This document shows, in pieces, positions 23,600-37,574 of a stretch of 64,000 bases of DNA (position 1 is its first letter; the number at the start of each line of letters is the position of its first letter). The DNA lies in NCBI GenBank assembly GCA_947652605.1, contig OX393576.1, positions 54,598,966 through 54,662,965 on the forward strand, in the 5' to 3' direction. The notes beneath the pieces were generated by a model that was not told where the DNA came from, made no database searches, and saw only the letters and a list, made by a program, of their open reading frames with translations. The position numbers were made by a program, and so were the translations under genes. Origin of the DNA: Elmis aenea (lineage: Eukaryota > Arthropoda > Insecta > Coleoptera > Elmidae).

Positions 23600-25010
23600 A
23601 TTGCCGATTTAAAAAAAGTTTGAAGTCTTAAAAAAAATAGATTGCTTTGAAGTAAACCAATTTGCTTTACCTATACCTTATGTACATCATGGACACATTG
23701 TGGCAATCATAAATAAGAATTAATGATCCTACATGAAGATAGAAGATTTCCAGAAAATTTTTAAAAAAATTAAGAAAAATCAACAAATTCTATTAATTTG
23801 TTGATTCTTGATATCTAAATTTCGCCGATGATCTAAGTGCCATCAATTACGTTTAATTTTATTAATGTTCAAAGAACTATTTGCAGTTAAAAATTTGCCC
23901 TAATTTTCAAACTCTTGTCACTGCTTCTCATCATTCTACATTTCATGGAATGAACCAGTACAAACTCAAGCACCTGCTTCATGTCGGAAAGCAATTCCTC
24001 TTCAAAAGTAAATCGCCACTTATGCCCATCATACACTTAATAAATTCGTTTATTTGATTATCTCCACACTCGCCATGTCCTTCAAATATAATTTCAATAC
24101 GATATAAACGAGACCCATATAATACAATTTATTTTTAACACTCTTTTCTCTTTGTTCGAGTAGGGGCCACTGTACTCGTTCTATTCCTGCGTTAACAACG
24201 CTCTACATCTACATAATATTGTCAATATTTGTTTTATTCACAGCACACGCAGAAAGTGCCGCGAATTAACGAAAACATTAGACTTAAAAACGACTGCGTA
24301 TAATATCGTTAACAATAATAACAAAACGTGCTTACTTTACATAATGATAGAAACCTATTTCAAAAAAAGCCGCTTGGAGGTTGCTCCCGTCAGTGATTAA
24401 TGATGTTACAAAAGAACGCACACCTACTAGATTTGTTTATACGGTTAACATTGCGAAAGGAACGTATAGTTCTGCTAATCGTTTACAACTTAAGTATACT
24501 TTAAAATTTTACTTGTTGTTTTAATTGAAATGAACAGAAGCTTTCAAAACAAATCGAATATACAAATGAAAAAACAAGTTTATGTGACAGTTAAAATTAC
24601 GAAATGCGTTTATAGCGTTATGGTACCTATTCTTAAGATCCTTAAAAGACGGATGTTTTTCTTAAAAATATAAAATGATAACAGCGATTAATACAAATAT
24701 AGATTATTATTTGACAAATACTTAAACTATTTGAGAGATTCACTTATGTGCAACAAATAATCGCTTATCTTGTCTTAATGAACAATCTTTTGTAGAAATG
24801 ACCAGTTTCGTCAATAGCTTTCTTAATCTCATTTTATATATCAAATAGCTACAGCTGCACTACTTATAGCTTTTAACTCAATTCCAAACTAACAAATTAT
24901 TAGTAGGTAATATTGGGCCTTTTTAAGAATTCAATACAAAACACATTACAAAAATGAGACAAGATGTAGCGTTTGGCGTACAAATACGGCACTCAAGGTT
25001 ATCTGTGTAT
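23600..25010. other. AT-rich gap, nothing recognised
   Basis: No coding frame, paired inverted ends or RNA gene could be supported. Confidence 0.4.
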
Positions 25011-25013
25011 AGG

Positions 25014-25702
25014 ATTGTCCAAATTCGATGGGATTAGATGGGTATCTCGCTTAATGTTCAAGATAGAAAAACACTTAAATTACTAAAAATGGGCAGTTTT
25101 TTTGAGAAAAACTCAGAGCCGTTTTCAAAAATATTCTATCGTTCCTGGTTTTTGAGTTATTAAAAAAATATTTTTTGTGCGATCGTACTAGAAACAGCTG
25201 TTTGACGGACGCGTTAGCAACCATAAAGTACTGCATTACCGGCCCTATCCTTAGCAACGGCCGTAAAAGTTACTTTTCAGGCCGTTACCCTTAGCAACGG
25301 CCGAAAAAGTAACTTTTACGGCCGTTGCTAAGGAGAAGGCCGGTAATGCAGTACATACGCCGTCATCTGTCAGTGACAGAATGTTATGTAGTTTCTAACC
25401 TATAATTTTGAAAATTACTAAAAATTTAAATTGTATTTAATTCGATCGCACAAAAAATGTAATATGCACCTCGGCCAAAACGTACTTTTTCGGCCTTGTC
25501 TGTTTGCTGGCCTCGACTACGTCTCGGCCAGCAAACCAGACGCGGCCGAAAAAGTTACACTTTTTGGCCTTGATACATAAATAACTATTTTATCGATTCC
25601 AAGTTTGTCTTAAAAATTGCACATTTTTGGTAATTTAACCGTTTCTCTATCTTGAATATTAAGTGAGATACCCATGTAAGCCTATCGAATTTGGACCACC
25701 AT
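25014..25702. mobile_element. Fold-back element carrying a multi-hairpin repeat
   Basis: Outer arms pair: TGTCCAAATTCGATGGG and GGGTATCTCGCTTAATGTTC on the left against the inverted GAATATTAAGTGAGATACCC and CGAATTTGGACCACC on the right. The arms resemble the GGGATCTCGCTTA arms at 29348 and 44055. The centre is filled by the repeat at 25171-25589. Confidence 0.7.
25171..25589. repeat. Multi-hairpin repeat, copy 1
   Basis: A perfect 15-bp inverted pair TTTTTTGTGCGATCG (25171-25185 and 25443-25457) encloses a long hairpin, 25228-25354, built from GTACTGCATTACCGGCC and TTAGCAACGGCCGTAAAAGT. A further 130 bases follow with a second GC-rich hairpin (25491-25548, GTTTGCTGGCC / GGCCAGCAAAC). Copy 2 at 46175-46518 shares all of it except the second hairpin. 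No coding capacity. Confidence 0.85.
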
Positions 25703-27360
25703 GTTCAATTGATCTAGAAATAAACTAAAAACTTTTTTAACATCAAACAAGGAAATTTGCAGAGTACACAGTGATAATAAATAAACTGGATTAGGACTAT
25801 AAAGTAACTTAATTGTTAAATTGTAATGCTTGCACGTTTTTGAAAACAAAATTAATTAAAAATAAAAAAGCTACTGAAGTAAAGACGTGAATCTTAAAAT
25901 CGACAACAGTAAATATGTAAAGCATGGTCAAAAACTTCTTAAACTTGCTAATAATAAGGCTATCATGGTATTTTGAACATTCAAAAATATATGAGCCGGT
26001 TATTGTAAAAGTGGCATGTCACTTTTATGTTATTTTGAGATATTAAATGTTTTGCATTTTAATGAGCATACAAATAATTATTTCACTTATATTTATTATC
26101 TCTATACTTTTTTAAGTATGTATAATTTCGCACAAACGTTAACGAATCTTCATTTTTTATTACTGTAAAGTTACTTGAGCTACTTTCAAAATTATTAATT
26201 TATAAAAAATAAGGACTTATGTTGATTGTGTACTATAAGTTTTACTGAACTGATGTTTGATTAGACGGTAATTTAAGAAGATTTATGAGTTAATTTTATG
26301 ATATAAGTAATTTACATAATGTATTTCATTAAAAGTTTACTCAATTATTTTTTATTATCCTTAATATTCATAAAATACATGTGTAATGAGTAAATTCATC
26401 AATATTTTTTTAAATATAAGTAATTTACTTGACGTATTTCATACAAAAGTTTATTCGTGTATTAAACCATTGTTATTAATAAGAGTAACGAGGTCTTCGG
26501 ACATTTCGCTTTTTAAAATAACTGTGGTAAATTGGGGGTATTATAAGGACACAGATCCATTATTATGCTATTTCCAAAATTATTGTATTTGTACTTCTGT
26601 TTAAGAATAACATTTTTATTGACGAAAATAGTGATGATTTTGAAAGAAATTGTAAGTAAAATGTTTAAAGATAAAAATACCATAAATGTTTGTAATCCGA
26701 AACAGTTTTAACTCGTTTTTTTGCGAAAAGGTTCTTTATGCCTCTTTCCAAATAAATGGCTCACATTTATAATTTGAAATCCAATGATTTTTAACACACG
26801 ATTTTTTTTAACATGCTGATGAAATATGTTCTTAAAATAATAAGAATAATGAGTAAAACTAATTGTTTTATGTAAATAATTATCAGTAGTAATATAACAA
26901 GTGCATTGAAAATTATCGATAATTTTTGGTAAATATGCCCGAATGCACTCGTGTTTTTTCAGCTTCAACTTGCATGAGTGAGGATTTGTCAAAAATTATA
27001 GATTATTTGCAATGCACGAGTTATATTTTGTCAGAAAATTTCCTTCACCTAATCTATCTGTCAAATTAAAATGTTGTTTAATTTAGATAAATTAAAGTAT
27101 ACCTACTACTTACTGCGATTGTTATTATTAATAGATCATTTATAACAAATTTTTAATTCAAGAATTATATTTTAATAAAAATTAATGAACCAAATAGTAT
27201 TTACATACACATAATCTGTTATGTTAAATTTTACTCTACTGTCAGAGTGGTGTGTCAGGGGTGTGGTTTAATATATATTAAAGTAACGTTATTGGTCGCC
27301 GACATCTGTCAAAAAATTATCAAGACCAAAATACCTTATTCCCTCTCCAAATTTATATTT
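25703..27360. other. AT-rich gap, nothing recognised
   Basis: Very AT-rich sequence with chance open frames only. Confidence 0.4.
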
Positions 27361-27496
27361 TCCACCAATCAAAAACTCAGATTTCTTAGAAACGACCAAT
27401 AAACGAATAAAAATCTGTTAATTGCGAAAAGTAAGTTATCAGTGTATGATTATTTTTATTGGCCGTTTAAAGGAAATCTGAGTTTGTTATTGGTCG
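27361..27496. repeat. Fold-back with AAACTCAGATTTC arms
   Basis: Left arm around 27363-27403 (CAAAAACTCAGATTTCTTAG, CGACCAATAAA) pairs with the inverted 27448-27495 (TTTATTGGCCG, GGAAATCTGAGTTTG). A further TTATTGGTCG copy lies near 27290. A small MITE-like palindrome. Confidence 0.65.
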
Positions 27497-29345
27497 AAAA
27501 CGCAAATTTGACAGGAGGTCAACTCCTGGCAGAGGAATGTAAAATTATTACCGTGTAATATTGCTAAAACTTGGTAAATTCAATTAATTATATTTTATCA
27601 CAACTGACAGCGGCAGATTTTTAAATGAACATTATTCCAGTTCTATTTCTGTTTATTACTGTGGTTTCATATCTGGCAAAATTTAAATGTTTGCTTATTT
27701 TACTGCAACCATTTAGTCAGCTCGTAAAAAATAGAAATTTTGGCTTGAATTTAATGCAGTATCATCATGTTTACATACAAAAAGCAGTAATCGTCGAAGC
27801 AGCAGACTCTAACGGTCTAACGTATAATTAGGTTAAAATTACTCCTCAGAACAACCTGTTGCATCTTGAGTCGAAAACATAAAAGAATAAAACAATTACC
27901 ACTTCGATCTTTACTCACAAACCAGTAAGGTTTATGACTTTTTAATTCCTTAACATATTCGACCGTGAATTTTGTATCTAATTTTTCACGAATTAAAAAT
28001 ACTGTTAATTCACCACAATGTTATTATACTTTAAAGCAAATATTATTGTTTACAATACAAAAAAAAAAACTGAAGCGAATATAATTTTGAATGGCTCCAA
28101 ACTACGGTTCAAGAACGAGTCCCACTTTCTATTTCCGGGAAATCTGGGATAAACAATTAATTGCTCAACCGAAGTTATTTTAATAAAAAACCATACACAT
28201 CTATTTTGGGCGTTTGACACAATTTAAATATAAAAAACAGAATATGCACTAATATTACGACATCAGAAAAATTCTTGATGAATAAATCGAATAGTTTTTT
28301 GTCATTTCATGATTCACTTGTTTTCCGTATCAAAACTTTCTTTGATAACTTTAAACTAAAGTTAATTGGTACTTATGTACTGATTATTAAATCAAGATAT
28401 CTAAAATATGTTTTTAATACTGTACCTACTTACATTTGGTTGCTCTGTAAGGGTCATAATACTTTTTTTCCAAATTGTGTTTCAATTTTGTTTCCTATAT
28501 GATTGACTAACGTATTTCATTGTTAATGCATAGTTTCAGTTTAAGATGTCTTATTAGAGAATCAAATTCGACCTACCATAAAATTACGATAAATTTATTA
28601 GTTTAAAATATTTATCACGTTAATCCTGAAATCATTATTGCCTTCATTATCTTGTTTGTGTTTTGAAATAACCCAACAAACCTTAGATTTTACAAAAGGC
28701 AAAACAATTGCGCACAGTGACATTTGTAGATGAATACGAGGGCAAATTCGAAACTTTGATGAACATCAAAAAATTCATATTTTTCCCAAAATTTCACCAG
28801 TACGATTTAAATGCAAAATCTGACAATATATTTTTTTGTAATAATTCCAGTCGTGTACAAATTTGGTACATATAAAAATATTTTTGTAACAATGGTCAAA
28901 ATATTTAAACTGTTAGTAAGCTATTAAGACAGATTGTGTTTTAATGCAAGTTTGTGATTTTTGTTTTGTTTTAAAGCTAAATGTAGTTAAACATGATCAA
29001 CTTTTAAATCTAAAAAATCGCTAACCAAGTCTCACTCATGCAAAAAAGGTATAATTTTTGGAAAAATAAAAATTAAGTGACGAAAAAAATTAATAATACT
29101 TATCCTATTTTTAATTTAAACGATAGCAGTGCCTTTAAAAAGCTTATTTGTGTTAATGCACATCAAAATTTTGAATGTACCTATGTGTTATATTCTTTAT
29201 TTTAATAGATTAAAGGTTTGTTAGGTTATTTTTAAAAACGTTGAAGGTGGTTATGATCGTTAGACACACTGTATATAGTCTATTATATGTTTCGCTGGTA
29301 ACATCACATGAACAATTTGAGACTATAATATAAAATATATATATA
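27497..29345. other. AT-rich gap, nothing recognised
   Basis: No supported coding, repeat or RNA feature. An AT dinucleotide run (about 29333-29348) borders the next element. Confidence 0.4.
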
Positions 29346-29347
29346 TA

Positions 29348-30843
29348 TACAGGGTTATTCAAATTCGAGGCCCACCATGGGGATCTCGCTTATTATAATA
29401 GCTAGAGTATAGGTTTAAATTTGGCAAAGTTGCTAAATTTGATGCTCATTGATAGTCCAAAGAAAAATTGGAAATATCTCAAACGGTATCCGAGAAAATT
29501 GGGAAAAACTGGAAAATGCGATTTTTGAAAATCGTCTATAACTTCTATGGAATTTGAAATATTTTAAATGTGTAAAGACATTGCCCAAACCACTTTTCAA
29601 GCCGAATCGAATGGTGGTCACAAATTTTTGCTAGATCGATTCGTTTTTGTTTTATGACAACCAACTTTGTTTTTTCTTATGGGCACAATTTTTGCTATTT
29701 ACATAATCAAATAGCATTAATTTTTCTGAATCCATTGAGATATCACACATGGTATTTTACTTCTACATTAATTGTCAAATTTGAAAAAAAACGTTTTTAA
29801 CAATAACAACTATAAATCAGGTAGGCCGGTCATTGTAGTTTATGTTGTTTCCATGACAACCAATCAACAAAGTTTTGAAAGTCTATTACTTGTCACATTA
29901 ATAAATTCGTAAATATTAACTTTAATAACGAAGAAAAACGCGATATGCTCCGAATTTTTTATACCGTTCTTTTAAGTTTTGTTATACTTTATAACATGCT
30001 TTATACAAATTTACTTAAGTTTCTGTTTAACATAGAAAAATAGTGTTTTTTCCGGATATGTTTCTAATAAAAATGTTTTTTTTAATTGTTATCTGAAACC
30101 TTTCTGCCATTTTTTTCTCTAATTTTGCAATTTTGGCAAAAGCCTCATATTTCCCTATGTTTCTGTACAACGAAAAAAATATGTGTGCGAGGGTTGTCTT
30201 CTATCTGGATATGTTTCTGCATATCGTTGACTTGACAGTGTAGAGTTCCTATTCAATGAATAAAAAATTAAAGTTCATTTTTACGAATTTATTAATGTGA
30301 CAAGTAACAGACTTTTAGTTTGTTGATTGGTAGTCATGGAAACAACATAAACTACAATGACCGACCTACCTGATTTATAGTAGTTATTGTTAAAACAGTT
30401 TTTTTTTCAAATTTGACAATTAATGTAGAAGTAAAATACCATGTGTGATATCTCAATGGATTCAGAAAAATAAATGCTATTTGATTATGTAAATAGCGAA
30501 AATTGCTCCCATAAGAAAAAACAAAGTTGGTTGTCATAAAACAAAAACGAATCGATCTAGCAAAAATTTGTGACCACCATTCGATTCGGCTTGAAAAGTT
30601 GCTTGGGTAATGTCTTTACACATTTAAAATATTTCAAATTTCAAAGGAGTTATAGATGATTTTCAAAAATCGCATTTTCCGGTTTTTCCTAATTTTCTCG
30701 TATACCGTTTGAGATATTTCCAATTTCTCTTCGGATTATCAATGAGCACAAAATTTTGCAACTTTGCCAAATTTAAACCTATACTCTAGCTATTATAATA
30801 AGCGAGATCCCCATGGTGGGCCTCGAATTTGAATAACCCTGTA
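29348..30843. mobile_element. Long fold-back element, TACAGGGTTATTC ends, 1.5 kb
   Basis: Nearly complete palindrome: the left end TACAGGGTTATTCAAATTCG and the right end CGAATTTGAATAACCCTGTA are exact inverses, with TA outside (29346-29347, 30844-30845). The arms of about 550 bases contain GGGGATCTCGCTTATTATAA and ATTGGAAATATCTCAAACGG. A unique centre of about 350 bases separates them. The arm sequence recurs at 44055-44976. No transposase frame. Confidence 0.92.
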
Positions 30844-30845
30844 TA

Positions 30846-31990
30846 TAAATCATGAAACAAATTTTGCACAATACTATTATAAAAACCATTTAAAATTTGC
30901 AAAATAAAAGTAATTAGTTGGGACTAATTTTCTTTTAATTTATTAGACATTTGTCATAACTTACTGCACATATTTTATTAAATTTAACGTAGAGTTCATT
31001 CTTAAAATAGGTTTTGGTTTGTTGCCATTTTTAAACTAAGTATACAACAGAATAAATCTTGTCCTTTTTTACGTAATTGTTATCTAACCAAACTAGATCT
31101 GGTATGCGTACAAAAATAATGTTTAGTATAATTTTTGTTATTACAGCAACCTTGACTTAAAGTAAAAAACGTGTGTAGTAATAATAATGTAACATCATGG
31201 CTTTTACAGTGCGTAAATGTTGTACAGTAATAAACCATTATAAAACCGGATGCCAACTCCTGCAAAAACCAATAACTGTTTTACAGAGAACGGTATTCTC
31301 TGAACCGGTGTAGGGAATACTTGGAGGAACAAGTACACATGCATCGGAATGCATGCAGTTTGTAGTAACGCTTGAAATTTACTGTAAGTGTGAATCATTT
31401 CAAAAAACAGTAGACAATTGGGCGTACATAACATAGCGAAACATTAGTATGCAGAGATCACCCACGATTATTAGATTATCTTGTCTAAGAGCAGGTGTTT
31501 TTTAACTTACAGGAATAAATATCGATTTAGACGTGCAAATAGAACAAGGTAATGAATAATTTAACACAAGTAACAAATTTATTTTAAGATTATTTACAAA
31601 CTTTACTTTAAAAAATGTTATGTCAATCGGTTCATATATTTTTAAACTAATTAACAGATCAATATTTAATAAATGTCTAGTTTAACCGTGTAATTCGTTG
31701 TAAATATACACAATATTAGTTAAAAAATCGTCTACTTTATGTGTGAAACGCAATTTTTGTAGGCAAATACGTAGGAAATCTACTGACGAACAGACAAAAA
31801 TCTCGAAACTGGTATAAATGTTATTCAAGAACTGTTTTTTTTTTGACAAAATGGAATATTGATGTTTTTAATAAGCTAGGATGCATTTACAGAAAATAAA
31901 TATTGTTCTTTTGAACCCTTACACAAAGATCAATGTTTTCCGAAGGGTGTTACGCGAAAGGGGTTTCAAAAGTTACTTGCCAGTTTTTTT
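30846..31990. other. AT-rich gap, nothing recognised
   Basis: Chance-length open frames only. Confidence 0.4.
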
Positions 31991-31994
31991 TTGT

Positions 31995-32500
31995 AATTTA
32001 GCGACCCTATAATTTTGTTATTTTAACAGGAAACCCCTATAGACCCCATATTTTTGTAAATCGTGGAAAATTCTCTATGACGTTCAAATGTTTTTTTTTT
32101 TTCTAGAACAAAATAAAAGTAATGAGTTTTCATCGTAAAATAATAAAATTAGACAAGTTATAAAAAGTCAATTACTCCAGCAATCGGGTTTTGTTTAGTC
32201 AAATACAATGATTTTGTGAAAAATCATAAATAACTTTTAAACTCATTTTTCCTAAAAATTTGTATGCCTATTTTTTAATTCACTGTCGGATTAAGAAATT
32301 AATTCTCTATCAAAATCAATAAAAAAATTACCTTGTAAATTGAAAAAAAAGTTGAATTTCGCTAATCTGTTATATTTCATCGTAGAAAAAAAAACATTTG
32401 AACGTCATTCTATAGAGAACTTTACACGATTTACAAAAATGTAAAATTTTCTTAAAATAACAAAGTTATCGGAGTACGACAGTCAAACTGAATCATCTTG
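31995..32500. repeat. Fold-back element with CGTTCAAATG arms
   Basis: The left arm near 32040-32095 (TTTTTGTAAATCGTGGAAAA, GACGTTCAAATGTTTTTTT) pairs with the right arm near 32388-32450 (AAAAAAAAACATTTGAACGT, CACGATTTACAAAAATG). Outer parts pair more weakly (ATTTTGTTATTTTAA against its inverse). The tips are decayed and no target duplication was found. Confidence 0.65.
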
Positions 32501-35500
32501 TACATCAGTGACAAAAATCATTTGATATAATTGCACACTGTAACCAACACCATTAAGAAGTTTACCAAGAGCCACGAAGAAAGGCTCCATCAACATGTAA
32601 ACGTCGAGGCGATTCATCTCCTGGACACTGGATTAGTAAGAAGACTTAAAAGAGTTAAACCTTTTGAATTAGTTTAAGCAAAAGTTTAAAAGCAGACACT
32701 GTGCGGTAGTGTGCACGTTAATAATTTGTGTAGTACTTATACAGTGTCCAAAAAGAATGGAATATGCTATATATCTCAGTAAATGTCTACTTTAGGAAAA
32801 AAAAAATTGCATAAAAGTTGTTTGGTACTTAGTTTTCCATCATAATCAAAATTTAAATATTTTTTTTGAATAATAAAAGCGCAATGAAAAACAACTGAAT
32901 TTTTAAAATAGCAAGGTACCCACATTGGGTTATTGGGTAAACCTTAGACTAAGTTTGTACATTATAATTTAGGCTAGAATTAAACTGCTCATTGGTCTCA
33001 AGACCAGATTGCATTGTTATAAACTCTATTAAGGTTTAAATTAACAAACAAAACAAAAATATGATTGCACTATTTTATTAATTACGCGTCAATGCAATAA
33101 TACCGCTTTTAAAAACAAGTTAATTACTTTTGCAACAAGTACTTATACCAGATTATTCAAGCGTCACGACAAAAATACAACAACGACAAGGACATAATCC
33201 ATTATTTGCTGTGGTAGAATTATAACATAAACAGCGACATATTAAGGTGTATATAAGTGCCTTTATTAAATTTGCCTTGGCAAACTCATTTAGTTGTTTG
33301 TGAACTTAATCAAGTGGACGACAAAATGACAAAAAGAATTTAAAAAACTGCACACCAACGTCTGCATTAGAATGCAGTTTAACTAAAGATAAACAAGATA
33401 ATTTTGTGCAATAACCGACTGTTTATATAGAAGCTTTCCTAATTTGAGCTATGATTAAGTACTCGCAAAAGTGACAATAATAAAAGATATATTTTGCGCA
33501 CTTAAAAACGCCTCGTTTAAATTTTTAGACATAATGCATGTGCAATTTTGTTATACGGCAATGAAGCTATTTATTTATGTCGCAGCCAAACATACATGGA
33601 TAATAAAAACACGACGTAAATAAAATAAATATTTGATAAAAATAATCATACTTATGCGACAATGTTAATACACTCTGCTTCCCCACACTTTCGTTTTACG
33701 ATTATTTCTTATTTCACACTGTACAATACGCGAAAGAAAACTACAGTTACACGGCAGTTATCTCAAAGTAAAAAAAAATAGTAAAGGTAAAGAGCATAAG
33801 TAAATCTATAAAAAAAAAAAAAAAACTAGTACGAAATATTTTGTAGGATAAGTTAAATTCACGAAATTTCCCATGTCCACTTACAACATTTACAACTGAA
33901 ATTAGTCATAGCAGGAATTTAAAATTATATCATTAACATAAATATAGTTTTCTGCGCAAATCATTCGCGTATACATAATTAGAATGACTTTTCAAAAAGG
34001 TATCATGACTAACGTAACATATCATTGTACAATTACCACTGTATTTTCAGAGAATTTTCGTCATTGATTCCAAAAATTAAGGTACAAAAACACTCGCATA
34101 AAAAAAGTACCATGTATTTAGTAATCGTGTTAATTAAACTTGTAAACAGGAAAAGATTAATAATAAATAAAATGTTTTCGTGCAATTAAACTCTAATTAA
34201 AAAAATTAGTTTGACATGCATTTATTAGTATTTAGTACTATTGGTAAATTCGGTTTAACATCGGAATTTTTTTACCTGAAGAAGTTTTTTTATTTATAAA
34301 CAAACCCTTAGCTAAAGAAAGATTATTTCTGGGTTTGTAGTAATAATGAATACATACAGTACCTAAATTATTTGATAATTACTTGAATTATCCAAGTGAT
34401 TTCGTTCATGTAATAGATAAATAACTTTAACTCATAACAACTAATTTATAAAATAAAAAAGCTACTTGTCCTATGGGAGAATAAAAAAAGGATAAGTGAT
34501 CTTTAATTAAACTTATTTATTGTACCTACTTAAATTCTATTGCATTTGGTGAAGCTGCGGAAATTTAGAACTTCATAAAATACCACTTAGTAAAATCAAA
34601 GTACAAATTTGCGTTTATTAATAAATTTGCACTGATTGTTGACTGCGTAGTATTAAAATACTTTTATGTGCCTAAAGACAGAGAGAAATTGGCTAAGAAA
34701 GCAATAAAGAAAAACGCAAGCACAGTGCTGATTTCAATTGAAATAATTTAGATTAAAATTGTATTGTTTAGGTTGAATTTATTTTAATTCACAATTAACC
34801 TATTTGCCAATAAAATACTGGCAACCTTGAAGCGCATGATTGAATTATAAAAAAAAAAACAATTAAACGTAAGCAAATATAGGTATTTAGATTTTAAAGA
34901 AAAATGCGTCATTGTAAACACAACTTTTGTTGTGCAGGTTATTTTATTTCAATTTATAAAGTAGTAACTAACGACAGTAGCTAGAAAAATATATTACGTT
35001 ACCAGTTGTAAGGCATAGTTAAGAAAAGAGTGGTCCGCCGACCCCCCATGGGACTCTGAGGCCCTTTTTTGAGGCCCCCGAAATTAACAATATATTCGCA
35101 TTGATACAGAGTTCCAAATAAATAAAGCTGTTTGGGATTCTCGAAACTTTTTAAGAGTGTATGGGGGCCCAAAATTTTGAGAACTGCTTCGTCAATTTTG
35201 CGTGAAATAGCTTCTAGCTGTACAAAATTTTTATTCATAATGGTGTGCGCTCGGTGTGCACTATACTTTTATATGTTTTGAATGGTATTATTTATTCTTT
35301 GTAGTGTTTAGTGTAGGATTTTTGAAATGCCCTAGGAATTTTTCACTCACCACTTTACCAGAATGTGTAGGTAAGTAGGGCACCGCAATAACTAAAAGTT
35401 TTACAACCGCTGGTCAAAGTGATTGACAGTTAAAGTAGAAAACCCGTATAAAAGATGTCTTATTTAAATACTTATTGATTAAATTATTTAAAAAAAGATT

Positions 35501-36840
35501 AGAAAACATTCACCCTGCAAGAATACTTAACTGCGGGCGCGGCCCATTTTAATTTTTTTGATTATTCAAATGCTGATAAGAACACATCAATCATATTGAT
35601 GGTCACCATATATCTCCAAAAGAGTTAGTAATTCGTTCTCAACACAAACACTTAGTATATATAAAAGCTTTTGGCGCAATTAACACTTTCGATAACGTCA
35701 CAATTTCTTCTCACGCTGTATAACTGCATTTAACGCCATTGATTTCTGTTGCAAACTACTTAAACTTCCTTCCGGTTGTCTTCGTCCAGTTGACTTGCGT
35801 TTTTCATTGAATTTCACGACAATGCAAAAACTGTCGCAAAGAAATGAGAAACTAAACGTGATTTTATTTGCTAAAATCATACCGATAACCAGACCTAATT
35901 AATGGTAGATAATTGTATTAAATTTATCAACGGCATTGATAATATAACCGCTGATTTACCATGGTCGATCTTGCATAAGTTTACAAAGTAACCACATCCG
36001 ATTTTCAAGGTTCTTTATTTACAGGGAATAAACGGAAAATTCTTGGAGATATATTGCGTTACATTCTTTACATTTCTTTAAGTAAGTTAGAGGTGGAAGT
36101 GAAATGACGTGCGTCGTGTAAACATTTCATGGGGCGAAGTATTCGTGTTCAATAAATATATCTTTGGTTTTTACAGAAAATTGATCGTGCAACTTGTAAT
36201 TCTTTAACTGGGTGGGTTCGAGTTTGGCACACCCTCTAATTCCATTAATTCATTTGTATGGCCGTAAAAATACTTGTCTGAGAAACTGAAAATAATTAAA
36301 CCTAATTAAAAAATATAAACCTGTATTTTCAGGGTAAACGCTTGTAACTTTTTTTTAGAAGTTATAAAACTTATCTAATTACTATTGTTTTTTTCACGCG
36401 TTACCTATCCATTTACTTACTCGTACGCGTCGTGTCTCTATAGTGTTAATGTAATTACACCTAAACCTTTTAATAATCAAGAGTGCTAAAGCTGCCTACG
36501 TTAGAGTGGTTAAAAAGGAAGTTTAAATAAATCTTGTACATACACATAGGTCAAAATAAATTTAAGTATTTGTTGAATTAAAAGAAAGTAATGTAGTTAT
36601 GCACTTTTTATAATGCATGATACACTTGTTGATAATTATTTATTAGTAAAAATGTTTCCAAACATTCAACACCTCGTTAACTGTGCACTACTTTATTTAT
36701 TGATGCGCGTATAAAGTCTGTCATTTAAAAAGCGTGTTCGTTTACCTTCAATTAACGCCGTAAAGAGTTATACCTATGCCAAAATATATGCTCCATTTCC
36801 TCATATTGCTATGAGCTTTTATTGACTTCTTCCATACCCT
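32501..36840. other. AT-rich gap, no gene recognised
   Basis: About 4.3 kb without supported coding. TATA-like stretches occur near 33251 (TATATAAG) and 35657 (TATATATAAAAG), but neither precedes a convincing first exon. A small minus frame at 35698-35880 was considered and not accepted. This tract could hold the promoter of the aquaporin or another gene; the sequence alone does not show it. Confidence 0.4.
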
Positions 36841-36920
36841 TCCTAAAAGTTTGGACAATATTGCCGTTTAGATCTCGAAAACATATATTTTGCTATAGGT
36901 AATGTCTTCAACACCACATA

Positions 36921-37466
36921 TACAGGGTGGTCCACATACAAGGGCTACTACTGGGATCTCGTAAACGATAAGAGCTACAAAGATTAGTTAGACAAATTGT
37001 TCCCTTTTCTGAGATCTATTTAGTGATGCTTTAATGTTTTACAAAAGATCCATGCCACGCTAGATAATAAACAAAAAACAAAATGGGATTTTTTTTAAAT
37101 CGTTAATAACTCGGCTATACTTAACGAAACAAAAATATTTTTGTAGATTTTTTTTACGTACTGTAAAATGAAAACATTAATTTGTTTCAATATTGTTTAA
37201 ATTCTTAGATAAATTACAAACTTGCAATTTTCCATTTGCCCCAAAAATATTTTTGTGCCATCAAGTATAACCGAGTTATTAACGATTTAAAAAAAAATGC
37301 CCAATTTGATTTTGGTTTATTATCTAGCATGCAGTGGAACTTTTTTTAAACATTAACGCATTCCTAAATAGGTCGCAGAAAGGGGAACAATTTGTCTAAT
37401 TAATCTTTGTAGCTCTTATCGTTTACGAGATCCCAATGGTAGCCGTTCTATATAGACCACCTTGTA
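36921..37466. mobile_element. Fold-back element, TACAGGGTGGTCC ends, 546 bp
   Basis: Left TACAGGGTGGTCCACATACA and right TAGACCACCTTGTA are inverted, with TA outside (36919-36920, 37467-37468). The arms carry GGGATCTCGTAAACGATAAG and GACAAATTGTTCCC with their inverses. The left flank 36841-36918 (GCCGTTTAGATCTCGAAAAC, AATGTCTTCAACACCACATA) is also repeated, inverted, at 40901-41003, so the two loci share more than this element. Confidence 0.9.
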
Positions 37467-37574
37467 TATGACGCCTTAAAAGTTGTAAAAATTATTAAGT
37501 TTATTGCTAAAAAGCAGGGTTAGAGCATATTCTTTAAACTTGTTTACATTTCAACTAAAACAAAAACTTTTTTT

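Noticed and set aside
35698..35880. Small minus-strand ORF with a hydrophobic start and basic residues
   Set aside because: Could suggest a secreted peptide, but there is no clear signal cleavage site, the motifs are not repeated and the length is near chance.
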